A DNA stretch of 64,000 bases from CAYRWR01 sp964537555 (GTDB lineage Bacteria > Spirochaetota > Brevinematia > Brevinematales > CAYRWR01): NCBI GenBank assembly GCA_964537555.1, contig CAZIAD010000007.1:62001-126000 (forward strand), written 5' to 3'. The notes under the pieces were generated by a model. It worked only from the letters and a program-made list of their open reading frames with translations, was not told where the DNA came from and did not search any database. Both the position numbers and the translations under genes were made by a program. Below are positions 51,735 through 60,150 of this stretch, piece by piece. Positions within the stretch are counted from its first letter, which is position 1; each line of letters starts with the position of its first letter.

Positions 51735-52627
51735 TTGGAACAGCTATAATCAGAGTACTGGGATACTCCATGCTCACAATGGTCATAGGACTCTTCTTTA
51801 TGGGGATGAGCCGTATCATGACCGCACGCATACAACGCCGTATCGGCCCTCCTTTCTGGCAGGCCTATATAGATGTGATCAAGGCTTTCAGCAGAAAATC
51901 GGTCTCCTATAATTTTGTCATGGACTTCGGATCCTGGATGGGACTGGCCGGACTACTGGCGGCAGCCATGTTTATTCCCCTGGGGCATTATCTGCCCTTT
52001 GAATCGCAGGGCCCACTGGTACTGATACTCTATCTGATGCCCATCGGTTACCTGGGAATGGCCATGGAAGTGGCTGCTTCGGGAAACCCTCTGGCTACCA
52101 TCGGAATTGGCCGTGCTCTGGCTCTCATGCTGGGTTATGAGGTCCCCTTTGTGATCATAGCTTTGTCTATGATCGCCCGTTTCAATTCTACCAGCCTGGT
52201 GTACCTCCAACAGATACAACAGAACGGCGGATTTATGAACTGGAACATGATGACCATGCCTATCGGCTTTATCGCGGCACTGATAGCTTTCCAGGCCATG
52301 CTGGCCAAGAAGCCCTTTGATACCATGATCGCTCCCTCAGAGATCGCATCGGGGCCTATGGTAGAGCTGTCCGGAAAGTTCCTGGGCCTGGCTTTTTTAC
52401 AGTATTCCGTAGCCGTATATGTAGAGACTGCCCTGATCACTATCCTCTTCCTGGGAGGAGGGCATAATGCCTTTGAATTTATTGCCAAACAGTTTGTACT
52501 CTATATGCTGGCTACTCTGGTCAGTGATATGTGGGGCCGTTTTAAGATAGAACAGGCTATTAAGTTTTTATGGGTCGTGGCCGGGGGACTGGCCCTGGTC
52601 CAGTTGTTGATAAATATGTATCTGTAG
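51731..52627 (+). CDS. NuoH-like membrane anchor (MbxM-like)
   Basis: A 298-residue protein with about eight membrane segments; MTARIQRRIGPPFWQAYIDVIKAFSRK (about 30-56) is the NuoH Q-site loop signature, and MIAPSEIASGPMVELSGKFLGL carries its acidic residues. It links the soluble redox arm to the ion-pumping arm. Confidence 0.92.
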   Translation: MIGTAIIRVLGYSMLTMVIGLFFMGMSRIMTARIQRRIGPPFWQAYIDVIKAFSRKSVSYNFVMDFGSWMGLAGLLAAAMFIPLGHYLPFESQGPLVLILYLMPIGYLGMAMEVAASGNPLATIGIGRALALMLGYEVPFVIIALSMIARFNSTSLVYLQQIQQNGGFMNWNMMTMPIGFIAALIAFQAMLAKKPFDTMIAPSEIASGPMVELSGKFLGLAFLQYSVAVYVETALITILFLGGGHNAFEFIAKQFVLYMLATLVSDMWGRFKIEQAIKFLWVVAGGLALVQLLINMYL

Positions 52628-52642
52628 GATAAGGATAAAGCT

Positions 52643-53191
52643 ATGTTAAAATTAAGTGCAGAAGAGATGCGGGACGGTAACTTTGAAAGGGTGCTGAACT
52701 GGTTCCGGAGCCGCAGTCTTTGGATGTTATATTATTGTACCGGATGCGGAGCCATCGAGCTACCTCCCTCCATGACCAGCCGTTATGACATGGAGCGTTT
52801 CGGGATAGGGCCCATGGCCACTCCCCGTCAGGCCGATATATTACTCGTGACAGGATATGTCTCAGTCAAGACCCTGGCCCGTATCGTACGGACCTATGAC
52901 CAGATGCCCGAGCCCAAGTATATACTGTCTTTCGGCTCCTGCCCCAATAACGGCGGGACCTATTGGAACTCCTATGCTACTATTAATCATCTGGATCGTT
53001 ATGTTCCGGTAGACATGAGTATTGCCGGCTGTATGCCCCGGCCCCAGGCTGTCCTGGATGGCCTTAACAAGCTCATGGACATGATCAATAAAGGCGAAGC
53101 GGTAGCTTATAAGAAATACAGTATGAACTATGACTATTACAAAAAGAATCAGGATGCAGTGCTGAAACAGAAAACAGCATTGCTCAAGTAA
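52643..53191 (+). CDS. NuoB-like 4Fe-4S subunit (MbxJ-like)
   Basis: This 182-residue protein holds the cluster nearest the catalytic subunit. All four ligands are present: YYCTGCGAIE (32, 35), FGSCPNNGG (99) and AGCMPRPQ (129). The short N-terminus and C-terminal tail are as in group 4 hydrogenase-type NuoB proteins. Confidence 0.92.
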   Translation: MLKLSAEEMRDGNFERVLNWFRSRSLWMLYYCTGCGAIELPPSMTSRYDMERFGIGPMATPRQADILLVTGYVSVKTLARIVRTYDQMPEPKYILSFGSCPNNGGTYWNSYATINHLDRYVPVDMSIAGCMPRPQAVLDGLNKLMDMINKGEAVAYKKYSMNYDYYKKNQDAVLKQKTALLK

Positions 53192-53207
53192 AAGAGGAAT
53201 ATGCAAT

Positions 53208-53711
53208 ATGACAAATAAAGAAATGGCTCAGGCTCTGGCCAAAGAGCTTAACCAGGCTGAAGTACAGGCAAAATTCCAAAACCAGATCGAGATCATCTCA
53301 TCACCGGATACCTTTGTGAATAACCTGATATCTCTGCAGGCCAAAGGCTTTGATCACATGGTAAACATGCTGGCTGTAGACTGGATCGCCGATAAAAAGT
53401 TTCAGGTCACCTATAATCTGTGGTCCTATCAATTGAAGCTGCATATCTATGTGAAAGTATTTGTAGACCGGGATAACGCCAAGCTTCCCACTATACAGGA
53501 TCTGTGGCCTTCAGCCCAGGTATATGAGAGGGAGATACATGAGATGTTCGGGATATTTTTCGACGGTAACACAGATCTCCGGCCCTTGTTCCTGCATAAC
53601 TGGATGGAGATTCCCCCTTTACGCAAAGATTTTGATACTAATGAATACTCCCGTCAGATGTTCTCTTATAAAGGATCTGAAAAAGCAATAATTGAGGGAG
53701 GCAAAGAATGA
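53208..53711 (+). CDS. NuoC-like subunit (MbxK-like)
   Basis: This 167-residue soluble subunit has the NuoC signature VYEREIHEMFGIFFDGNTDLRPLFLH and PPLRKDF (about 105-146). It binds the NuoD-like subunit, whose gene overlaps by 4 bp. It stays separate from that subunit, whereas some bacteria have a NuoCD fusion. Confidence 0.93.
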   Translation: MTNKEMAQALAKELNQAEVQAKFQNQIEIISSPDTFVNNLISLQAKGFDHMVNMLAVDWIADKKFQVTYNLWSYQLKLHIYVKVFVDRDNAKLPTIQDLWPSAQVYEREIHEMFGIFFDGNTDLRPLFLHNWMEIPPLRKDFDTNEYSRQMFSYKGSEKAIIEGGKE

Positions 53712-54862
53712 CCAACAGCAGTTTTGTAGAACTCACTAAACTTCATGAGACAGATGAATACGCTTCCTTTGAGCTGTTTTTCGGGCCCAATTTTCCCGGA
53801 ATGCATGGTAATTTCTCTTATGTCCTGAATGTGATTGGCTCTAAGATCATAGATGTACAGACTTCAGCAGGCCTGTTGCACCGGGGTTTTGAAAAGCTCA
53901 TGGAGACCAAGAGCTGGCATAAGAACCTCAGCCTTATCCCCCGTATCTGTGTAGTAGATCCTGACCCCAATGAAGTAGCTTACTGTACCGCGGTAGAAAG
54001 GCTGCTGGGAGTAGAGATCCCTGAACGGGCTAAATATATCCGTACTATTACCCTGGAGATGAGCCGACTGGCTTCGTTCCTGATGGGAATGGGTGCGGTG
54101 GGTGCCATGATAGGACTCTATTCCGGTATGTACCGGATGATGCAGGACCGTGATTATATCCTGGACCTCTTTGAATGGCTCACCGGAGCCCGTGTCTACC
54201 ACATTTACAATATGCCAGGGGGAGTACGCAAGGATATGCCCCAGGGATTTGAAGAAAAGCTGCTTAACACATTAGAAGAACTGGAAAATAATATGAAAGA
54301 ATGGGATCAGCTCATCTACGAAAACCCCGTGATCGTGAAGCGTCTTACCGGAATTGGCCATGTGACCACTGATGAAGCCATCAAGTGGGGCCTGGTAGGG
54401 CCCAACCTCCGTGCTACCGGCTATCTGGCTGATGTACGCCTGGATGACCCTTATGCGGCCTATCCCTACCTGGACCTGAGCGGCCTGCCTACCACTGAGG
54501 GCGGTGATGCCCTGGCCCGGGCTGTACAGATACGAAAGGAATACGAATGGTCTATTAATCTCATCCGCCAGGCCCTGGCTAAGATGCCTAAAAAAGGCGA
54601 AGTAAACCTGGACCTGGGTAATCCCTTAAAGTTTACCGTACCAGCCGGAGATACCTATGCCCGGGTAGAGTCTTCCAAGGGAGAATATGGTTATTATGTC
54701 GTTTCCGACGGGGGTTTAAAACCCTATCGGGTGTCTGTCCGGGGACCTTCCCTTCCTGCCGGCCTGGCCCTGTGCCACAAGCATTTTCCGGGAATGGATA
54801 TTTCGGATGTCGCTATCTGGATGGCCAGCTTAGCAGTGTGTCCTCCTGACTTTGACAGATAA
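53708..54862 (+). CDS. NuoD/hydrogenase large subunit-like protein with half the NiFe ligands (MbxL-like)
   Basis: This 384-residue protein belongs to the NuoD / group 4 NiFe-hydrogenase large-subunit family (GLLHRGFEKLM; LTGIGHVTTDEAIKWGLVGPNLRATGY; SVRGPSLPAG). In hydrogenases two CxxC pairs hold the NiFe centre. Here the N-terminal pair reads C81-V-V-D84 (PRICVVDPDPNEVAYC) and the C-terminal pair C378-P-P-D381 (SLAVCPPDFDR), so one cysteine of each is replaced by Asp. That fits the Mbx/Mbs lineage rather than a hydrogen-evolving enzyme. Hydrogenase activity is unlikely; no maturation genes (hyp) are seen. Confidence 0.88.
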   Translation: MTNSSFVELTKLHETDEYASFELFFGPNFPGMHGNFSYVLNVIGSKIIDVQTSAGLLHRGFEKLMETKSWHKNLSLIPRICVVDPDPNEVAYCTAVERLLGVEIPERAKYIRTITLEMSRLASFLMGMGAVGAMIGLYSGMYRMMQDRDYILDLFEWLTGARVYHIYNMPGGVRKDMPQGFEEKLLNTLEELENNMKEWDQLIYENPVIVKRLTGIGHVTTDEAIKWGLVGPNLRATGYLADVRLDDPYAAYPYLDLSGLPTTEGGDALARAVQIRKEYEWSINLIRQALAKMPKKGEVNLDLGNPLKFTVPAGDTYARVESSKGEYGYYVVSDGGLKPYRVSVRGPSLPAGLALCHKHFPGMDISDVAIWMASLAVCPPDFDR

Positions 54863-54883
54863 TATATATAGAGAGGAAATCTC

Positions 54884-56719
54884 ATGGCTATAGGTAAAAA
54901 AAGTTTCTTTTCACCTTTCAGCTTCGCCCGCAACCTGTTTAAGAAGCCCACTACAATACAGTATCCCAAAGAGGATCTGGATGTATTTGAAGTAAAAGGC
55001 AACTCTCCCCAGTACAGAGGCCTGCATAGCAATGATATAACAAAGTGTATCGGCTGTGGTACCTGTGCAGAGATCTGTACCACTGCTGCTATCACTATGG
55101 TAGAAGGGGAGAATGTAGGGGAAGGCAAGCTGGGCCAGCGCCCGGTCATAGACTACGGACGTTGCTGTTACTGCGCATTTTGTGTGGATATGTGCCCCAC
55201 CGGGTCATTGCAGATGAGCCGGGATTACATCCATACCGTAGCCAGCCCCATAGACAAGTTTGGTGACGATGAGATGTTTCATATACAAAAAGGCTTTGTC
55301 ATAAAACCGGGAGACAGGCACAGTGACAATCCCGGATGGATAGCGGATAATAATAACACCTGGCTGGACCTGAAGCGCTCCCAGATGGCTGAACTCAGCC
55401 CCAAAAAACGCTGGGACAGCTTTATCGAGATAGTACAGGGATACTCTAAAGAACAGGCTATAAAAGAAGCCTCCCGTTGTGTGGAATGCGGTATCTGTAA
55501 AGAGACCTGTCCCGCCAATATGCAGATCCCTGAGTATATCCATGCTATCTGGGCTGATGACCTGGAAGAGTCGGTCCGTCAGATCTACCTTGATAATCCT
55601 CTGCCCCAGGTGTGCGGCCGTGTCTGTACCCACAAGTGTGAGACAGTGTGTGCCATCGGGCATAGGGGTGATGCAGTGGCTATCCGCTGGCTCAAGCGCT
55701 ATGCGGTGGACAATCTCCCCATAGAAGAGATCAAGAAGATCAGCCATGCTATCGTCAAGCCTTCCAAAAAGAAAAAGGTCTCTATTATTGGAGCAGGGCC
55801 TGCCGGCCTGTCCGCGGCCTACTACCTGGCTCTTCTGGGTTATGAGATCACTATATACGAGAAAGACGGCAAAGCCGGCGGTACCATGCGTTATGGTATC
55901 CCTAATTACCGACTGCCTCTGGATAGACTGGATGCTGATATAGAGGTCATCACCTCACTGGGAGTAAAGATCGAGACCGGAAAAGAGATCGGGAAGACTA
56001 TTAAAATAGACGACCTCAAGAAGAAGTCCGATGCCGTCATCATGGCCACCGGATTCCCGGAAGGGGCTTCGACCCACCTGGCCAACATAGATAAAAAAGG
56101 CTACCGGGCTATGGACCTTCTCTCAAAGATCATGGATGGAAAGAAAGTCCCTGTGGAAAAGTCCGTGGTAGTGATCGGGGGCGGAAACGTCGCCTTTGAT
56201 ATCGCCCGCTCTATGGCCCGCCTGCAGAGAGAACAGTTCGGCACGGTCAACACCACAGTCACCTGTCTGGAAAAGGAAAATGAGATGCTGTGCGACAAGG
56301 AAGAGATCGTAGAAGGACTGGAAGAAGGGCTCACTATCATGCCTGCCCGCAGCCCCCGGGAGCTCCTGCTGGATAAGTCCGGAAAGGTGACCGGGCTTAA
56401 GACGGTAGGATGCACCGCAGTATTTGACGAAAGAGGAAAATTTAATCCTACAGTGGATGAGTCTGATGTAAAAGACCTGAAGGCTGATATGGTCATAGAA
56501 GCTATCGGACAGCGTCCTGACTACAGTTATCTGGACAAGTATCAGGACCAGCTGGAGTATATTCGGGGCCGAGTGGTCACCGATGAGCTGGGCGGGACCG
56601 AGATACCCTGGCTGTTTGTAGCGGGTGATATCCTGCACGGGCCGGATATCATACACGGTATCGCTGACGGCCACCGGGCAGCCATGGCTATCGATGATGC
56701 CTTGACAAAGAAAAAGTAA
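54884..56719 (+). CDS. Fusion of NuoI-like polyferredoxin and GltD/NfnB-like NAD(P) oxidoreductase
   Basis: This 611-residue protein would be the electron entry or exit of the complex. Residues 55-65 and 94-104 hold two 4Fe-4S motifs (CIGCGTCAEIC; CxxCxxCxxxC), as in NuoI/MbxN. Residues 199-209 (CVECGICKETC) and 244-256 (CGRVCTHKCETVC) form the iron-sulfur part of GltD/NfnB proteins. Two nucleotide-binding folds follow: FAD (IIGAGPAGLS, 301-310) and NAD(P) (VVVIGGGNVAFDIAR, about 428-442). It should pass electrons between ferredoxin and NAD(P)H. NADH or NADPH preference cannot be read with confidence. Confidence 0.88.
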   Translation: MAIGKKSFFSPFSFARNLFKKPTTIQYPKEDLDVFEVKGNSPQYRGLHSNDITKCIGCGTCAEICTTAAITMVEGENVGEGKLGQRPVIDYGRCCYCAFCVDMCPTGSLQMSRDYIHTVASPIDKFGDDEMFHIQKGFVIKPGDRHSDNPGWIADNNNTWLDLKRSQMAELSPKKRWDSFIEIVQGYSKEQAIKEASRCVECGICKETCPANMQIPEYIHAIWADDLEESVRQIYLDNPLPQVCGRVCTHKCETVCAIGHRGDAVAIRWLKRYAVDNLPIEEIKKISHAIVKPSKKKKVSIIGAGPAGLSAAYYLALLGYEITIYEKDGKAGGTMRYGIPNYRLPLDRLDADIEVITSLGVKIETGKEIGKTIKIDDLKKKSDAVIMATGFPEGASTHLANIDKKGYRAMDLLSKIMDGKKVPVEKSVVVIGGGNVAFDIARSMARLQREQFGTVNTTVTCLEKENEMLCDKEEIVEGLEEGLTIMPARSPRELLLDKSGKVTGLKTVGCTAVFDERGKFNPTVDESDVKDLKADMVIEAIGQRPDYSYLDKYQDQLEYIRGRVVTDELGGTEIPWLFVAGDILHGPDIIHGIADGHRAAMAIDDALTKKK

Positions 56720-56730
56720 GGGAGAGTATT

Positions 56731-57222
56731 ATGAGTACCGTTGATGTATTTAAGCTGGCCCACCAGATGGAAGTAAACGGCATGGATTTTTATAAACAGC
56801 AGAAAGACCTGGTCAAAGACCCTGCCCTGAAGACCCTGTTTAATGAGCTCCAGGACATGGAAAAAGATCATGCCACTTACCTTAAGAAACAGATAGACAA
56901 TATCGAAAAAGGGGTATCTCTGGATGACCTGCCGGTCGCACATGAAACCCAGTTTCACGACCGCCTGGCTCAGCAGAAGATCGATACCAAAGCCCTGGCC
57001 TCCGACCTGGGGGACTTTTCCATCATCCGCATGGCCTATCTCATAGAAAAGGACTTCAAGGAATACTATGCCAAAGCCGCAAAAAAGAGCTCCGGCAAGG
57101 AAAAAGATATACTCCACATGCTCTCCGCCTGGGAAAGCAACCACGCCCACGTAATGAAAGTCCGACTGGAAGCCATCATAGACAGAAACTCCATGGAACT
57201 GGGGTTCTATCCTTTCGACTAA
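56731..57222 (+). CDS. Ferritin-like diiron protein (rubrerythrin family, no rubredoxin domain)
   Basis: This 163-residue four-helix bundle has the diiron ligands E14 (HQMEVNG), E44 and H47 (DMEKDHATYL), a Glu in YLIEKDFKEYY, and E-x-x-H in WESNHAHVMKV. It lacks the rubredoxin domain, so it is a stand-alone ferritin-like protein, likely a peroxide or oxygen scavenger guarding the iron-sulfur complex. Last gene of the operon, 11 bp after the fusion protein; a terminator follows. Confidence 0.8.
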   Translation: MSTVDVFKLAHQMEVNGMDFYKQQKDLVKDPALKTLFNELQDMEKDHATYLKKQIDNIEKGVSLDDLPVAHETQFHDRLAQQKIDTKALASDLGDFSIIRMAYLIEKDFKEYYAKAAKKSSGKEKDILHMLSAWESNHAHVMKVRLEAIIDRNSMELGFYPFD

Positions 57223-57232
57223 AGAAGGGTGT

Positions 57233-57363
57233 CTCTCGCAAAGGCGCAAAGCTCGCAAAGTTATTTGATTAAGTTGTGCTACGCACAAATTATTATAGGA
57301 GTTCCCGAAGAGAACTCCTATTTTTATTTTTTTACCTTTGCGAGCTTTGCGCCTTTGCGAGAG
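57233..57363. repeat. 28-bp perfect inverted repeat with nested hairpins
   Basis: The arms 57233-57260 and 57336-57363 are perfect reverse complements built from CGCAAAG-type units; 75 bases lie between. Inside are a small hairpin (57274-57288, TTGTGC/GCACAA) and a terminator (57295-57333). The right arm ends two bases before the dinG stop codon. A 26/28 single-arm relative is at 23265-23292. Confidence 0.95.
57295..57333 (+). terminator. Rho-independent terminator of the Mrp/Mbx operon
   Basis: ATAGGAGTTC and GAACTCCTAT form a 10-bp stem with a 7-base loop, followed by 12 T in 13 bases. Confidence 0.93.
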
Positions 57364-57364
57364 C

Positions 57365-59869
57365 TCATTTCTTCTTCTCTTCGAATTCTATCTCACCGAA
57401 ATGTTTACCGAAGAAGCGCTCTGCTTCCCTGGCCATCTCGTCTACGCTGCCGTAGATGATCCGGGCGGGGGGGAGGCTGTTGAGAAAGATCTGGCCGTAT
57501 TTTTTGGTCTTGATGCGGTTATCCATGAGAGCGATGATGCCTTTGTCGGTTTTGGAGCGGATGAGGCGTCCCAGGCCCTGCTTCAGTCTCAGTACCGCCC
57601 GGGGCAGGGAGTAGCCCATAAAGGCATTGATACCCTTGGTCTCCAGGAGGGTGACCTTGGCCTGGTACAGGGGGTCTGAGGGATTGTCAAAGGGCAGCTT
57701 TTCGATGATGACACAGCGCAAATTATCCCCCTGTATGTCTATGCCCTCCCAGAAGCTGGAGGTGGCGAACAGTACCGCGTAGGGCCGGCTCTTCATGATG
57801 CGCAGGAGCTCGTCCCGCGACTTCTCGCCCTGCCGCATGGGGTAGAGGCCCTGCTCCATAAGCTCTTCGGAGATCTCGTCATACATCTCCTTGAGGCGGA
57901 CATAGGAGGTAAACAGGACCAGCACACCTCCGCCCGAGATAATGGACAGACGACGTACCAGTTCGGTCTTTTCCGCGGCCAGGCTGGTATGGGACAGCTG
58001 CTCGTTTAGTATATGTATCTCGGCCTGGGTGCTGTAGTCAAAGGGGGAGGGCAGGGCGATCTGCTTCTGCACCTTTTCCAGGGCCATGGGCAGTCCCAAC
58101 GACATGCGGAAGTAGTCGAATTTATTATTGATCATGAGGGTAGCCGAGGCAAAGATGGAAAAGTCTTTTTTTCCGAACAGGGCATTGACCAGGAAGTCGC
58201 CTACCTCCAGGGGAGAAAAGGCGAACTTGATATTCTTACGGGATACTTCTATCCATCTCACATAGGCCGGGTCCAGCTCCCCGCTGAAGATGAGCTCGTG
58301 ATTAGCCACTGCATCCCCCAGTGAGGCCACCCGGTAGGACACCGACTTCATGATATCGATGATGGCCGGGTCGGAGGCATAGTCCTTGAGCTCTTCCACA
58401 AAGTTCTCATAGTTGGAGATAAAACGTCTCAGCTTGCCCATGAACTGATACAGGGTCTGGGCGGTAAACTCGTATTCCTCAGACTCCAGGAATTTCTCAT
58501 CGAATCCTATGGTAGCAGACTCGTAGGGCTGGAGCCGGCTAAGCTGTTCCCGGATCTCAGTATGGTGGTCATAGCTCAGGCTGATCAGACGTTCGGCATC
58601 CTCGATGAGGGCCATGTAGGCTTCTCTCAGCTCGGGGACCGCTTCGAAGTGGCCTCTGCGTCGTAATAGTACCAGGAGGCCTTTTTCCTTACCCTTACGC
58701 TTCTGATACAGCTTGTAGAGGTGGTAGAGCAGAGACTGGAAGGAAAACTCTTTGGAAAGGGCCTTGAGGGAGGCATCCTCCACATGATGGGCCTCGTCGA
58801 ATATCACCCCCGAGAAGTGGGGCAGGCTGGAGGACAGGCTGTTCTCGTCTATGGTGGCAAATACCAGGGCATGATTGGCGATGATGATATGGGCTTTTTC
58901 GGCCTGGAGCCGGGCCGCGTAGTAGAAACAGTTCCCGTAATGAGGGCACTTGCGGTGGGTACAGGTGGAGGAATCGGCACAGATCTCATCCCAAACATCG
59001 TCCCGGATGTATTCCCCGAATTCACCCCGGGTCCCTTCCTGGGCCTTAGTGGACCACTTTTCTACATCATAGATGATGTCATAGTCAGTAGCCTCTTCAA
59101 ACAGGGAGCTCTGCCGGTCATGGTCCTTGATGAGCCCGTAGAGGTTGCGCTTGCATACATAGTTGCGCTTACCCACCAGCACGGCGTATTCCAGGGGCTG
59201 GTGCAGGTATTCCTCCACGATGCGGGACACGATCACCATGTCTTTCTGAAAGATCTGTTGCTGGAGGTTGATGGTATGGGTGGATACCAGGACCCGCTTT
59301 TTATTGAGCACAGCCCACAGGGCGGCGGGCAGGAGGTAGGACAGGGACTTTCCCGTGCCGGTACCGGCCTCACAGCTCAGGATCTGGCTGTTATTAATGG
59401 CATGGATGATGGCCTCCACCATGCGGCACTGTTCCTCCCGGCTCTCAAACTGGGAGATAGCCCGGGACAGGAGTCCGGCCGGCTGGAAAATGGCCAGTAC
59501 TTCGGGCTCGTCCAGATAGATGCGGGGTTCGGGCTTCAGTATGACATTGGCATAATCGCAGGTGTTGTCGATGATGTAGAATCCGATACGCTTATTGGAC
59601 AGGAGACTGGATACCTGAATGTCGGCCGTAGAGGCCTGGAGTCCGCCGCTGGGGTGGTTATGGATGAGCACATCCCCCCGCAGGGCATCCATGATGTTGA
59701 CCGCGCTGGATTCTTCATTACCGTAAGCCAGCACTTCCACTTCATAGACCTTGCCTTCGCGGTCCACGTTGCCGGAAAAGGTCACTTCCTGGCCTTCATT
59801 GGCCGCTATCTCTTCGACGAGGGTCTGGATCACTTCATGGGTAAAGACTTCACCGGCCAGGATCTTCAT
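57365..59869 (-). CDS. DinG-family helicase fused to an N-terminal JAB (RadC-like) domain
   Basis: This 834-residue XPD/DinG-type 5'-3' DNA helicase has Walker A EAGTGTGKS (about 167-175), four Cys for a 4Fe-4S cluster (VCKRNL near 239, then CTHRKC and GNCFYY near 300-313), DEAHHVEDA and the C-terminal motifs SSFWEGIDIQGD and QGLGRLIRSKTDKG. The unusual part is the N-terminus: H70-N-H72-x7-S80-x2-D83 is an intact JAMM metal site like that of RadC. DinG unwinds R-loops and DNA structures. What a JAB domain adds is unknown. The next genes on this strand are FtsK, then PC4, with PC4 immediately upstream. Confidence 0.88.
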   Translation of the reverse strand: MKILAGEVFTHEVIQTLVEEIAANEGQEVTFSGNVDREGKVYEVEVLAYGNEESSAVNIMDALRGDVLIHNHPSGGLQASTADIQVSSLLSNKRIGFYIIDNTCDYANVILKPEPRIYLDEPEVLAIFQPAGLLSRAISQFESREEQCRMVEAIIHAINNSQILSCEAGTGTGKSLSYLLPAALWAVLNKKRVLVSTHTINLQQQIFQKDMVIVSRIVEEYLHQPLEYAVLVGKRNYVCKRNLYGLIKDHDRQSSLFEEATDYDIIYDVEKWSTKAQEGTRGEFGEYIRDDVWDEICADSSTCTHRKCPHYGNCFYYAARLQAEKAHIIIANHALVFATIDENSLSSSLPHFSGVIFDEAHHVEDASLKALSKEFSFQSLLYHLYKLYQKRKGKEKGLLVLLRRRGHFEAVPELREAYMALIEDAERLISLSYDHHTEIREQLSRLQPYESATIGFDEKFLESEEYEFTAQTLYQFMGKLRRFISNYENFVEELKDYASDPAIIDIMKSVSYRVASLGDAVANHELIFSGELDPAYVRWIEVSRKNIKFAFSPLEVGDFLVNALFGKKDFSIFASATLMINNKFDYFRMSLGLPMALEKVQKQIALPSPFDYSTQAEIHILNEQLSHTSLAAEKTELVRRLSIISGGGVLVLFTSYVRLKEMYDEISEELMEQGLYPMRQGEKSRDELLRIMKSRPYAVLFATSSFWEGIDIQGDNLRCVIIEKLPFDNPSDPLYQAKVTLLETKGINAFMGYSLPRAVLRLKQGLGRLIRSKTDKGIIALMDNRIKTKKYGQIFLNSLPPARIIYGSVDEMAREAERFFGKHFGEIEFEEKKK

Positions 59870-59883
59870 GCAGAGAGGCTTCC

Positions 59884-60123
59884 TTATTCAGAAAAGAATG
59901 TCTGTATCTTGTCTTTGAGCTCAGGGGCTTGGTCCAGCATCTTGAGAAAGGTGTCGGGCTGTATCATGATGCCTTTCTTGGTAGGCAGGAGCTCACCTTC
60001 ATCATTAAAGAAGTACTCCCGGATGTTGATGTACTGTTTGCCGTCTTTGGTCTCCAGGGCCGAGACTTTCTTGAGCTTGGATATGCTGAACAGTTCCTGT
60101 TCTTTAGTGACTTCAAATGCCAT
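59884..60123 (-). CDS. PC4/p15-like single-stranded DNA-binding protein
   Basis: This 79-residue protein has the PC4 (SUB1) core: KVSALETKDGKQYINIREYFFNDEGELLPTKKGIMIQPDTFLKML (about 19-63). Bacterial PC4-like proteins bind single-stranded DNA as dimers. It lies 14 bp upstream of the JAB-DinG helicase gene on the same strand, suggesting joint work on single-stranded or R-loop DNA. Confidence 0.8.
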   Translation of the reverse strand: MAFEVTKEQELFSISKLKKVSALETKDGKQYINIREYFFNDEGELLPTKKGIMIQPDTFLKMLDQAPELKDKIQTFFSE

Positions 60124-60150
60124 GTATATTTCCTTTTTTCTTACTTTCTT

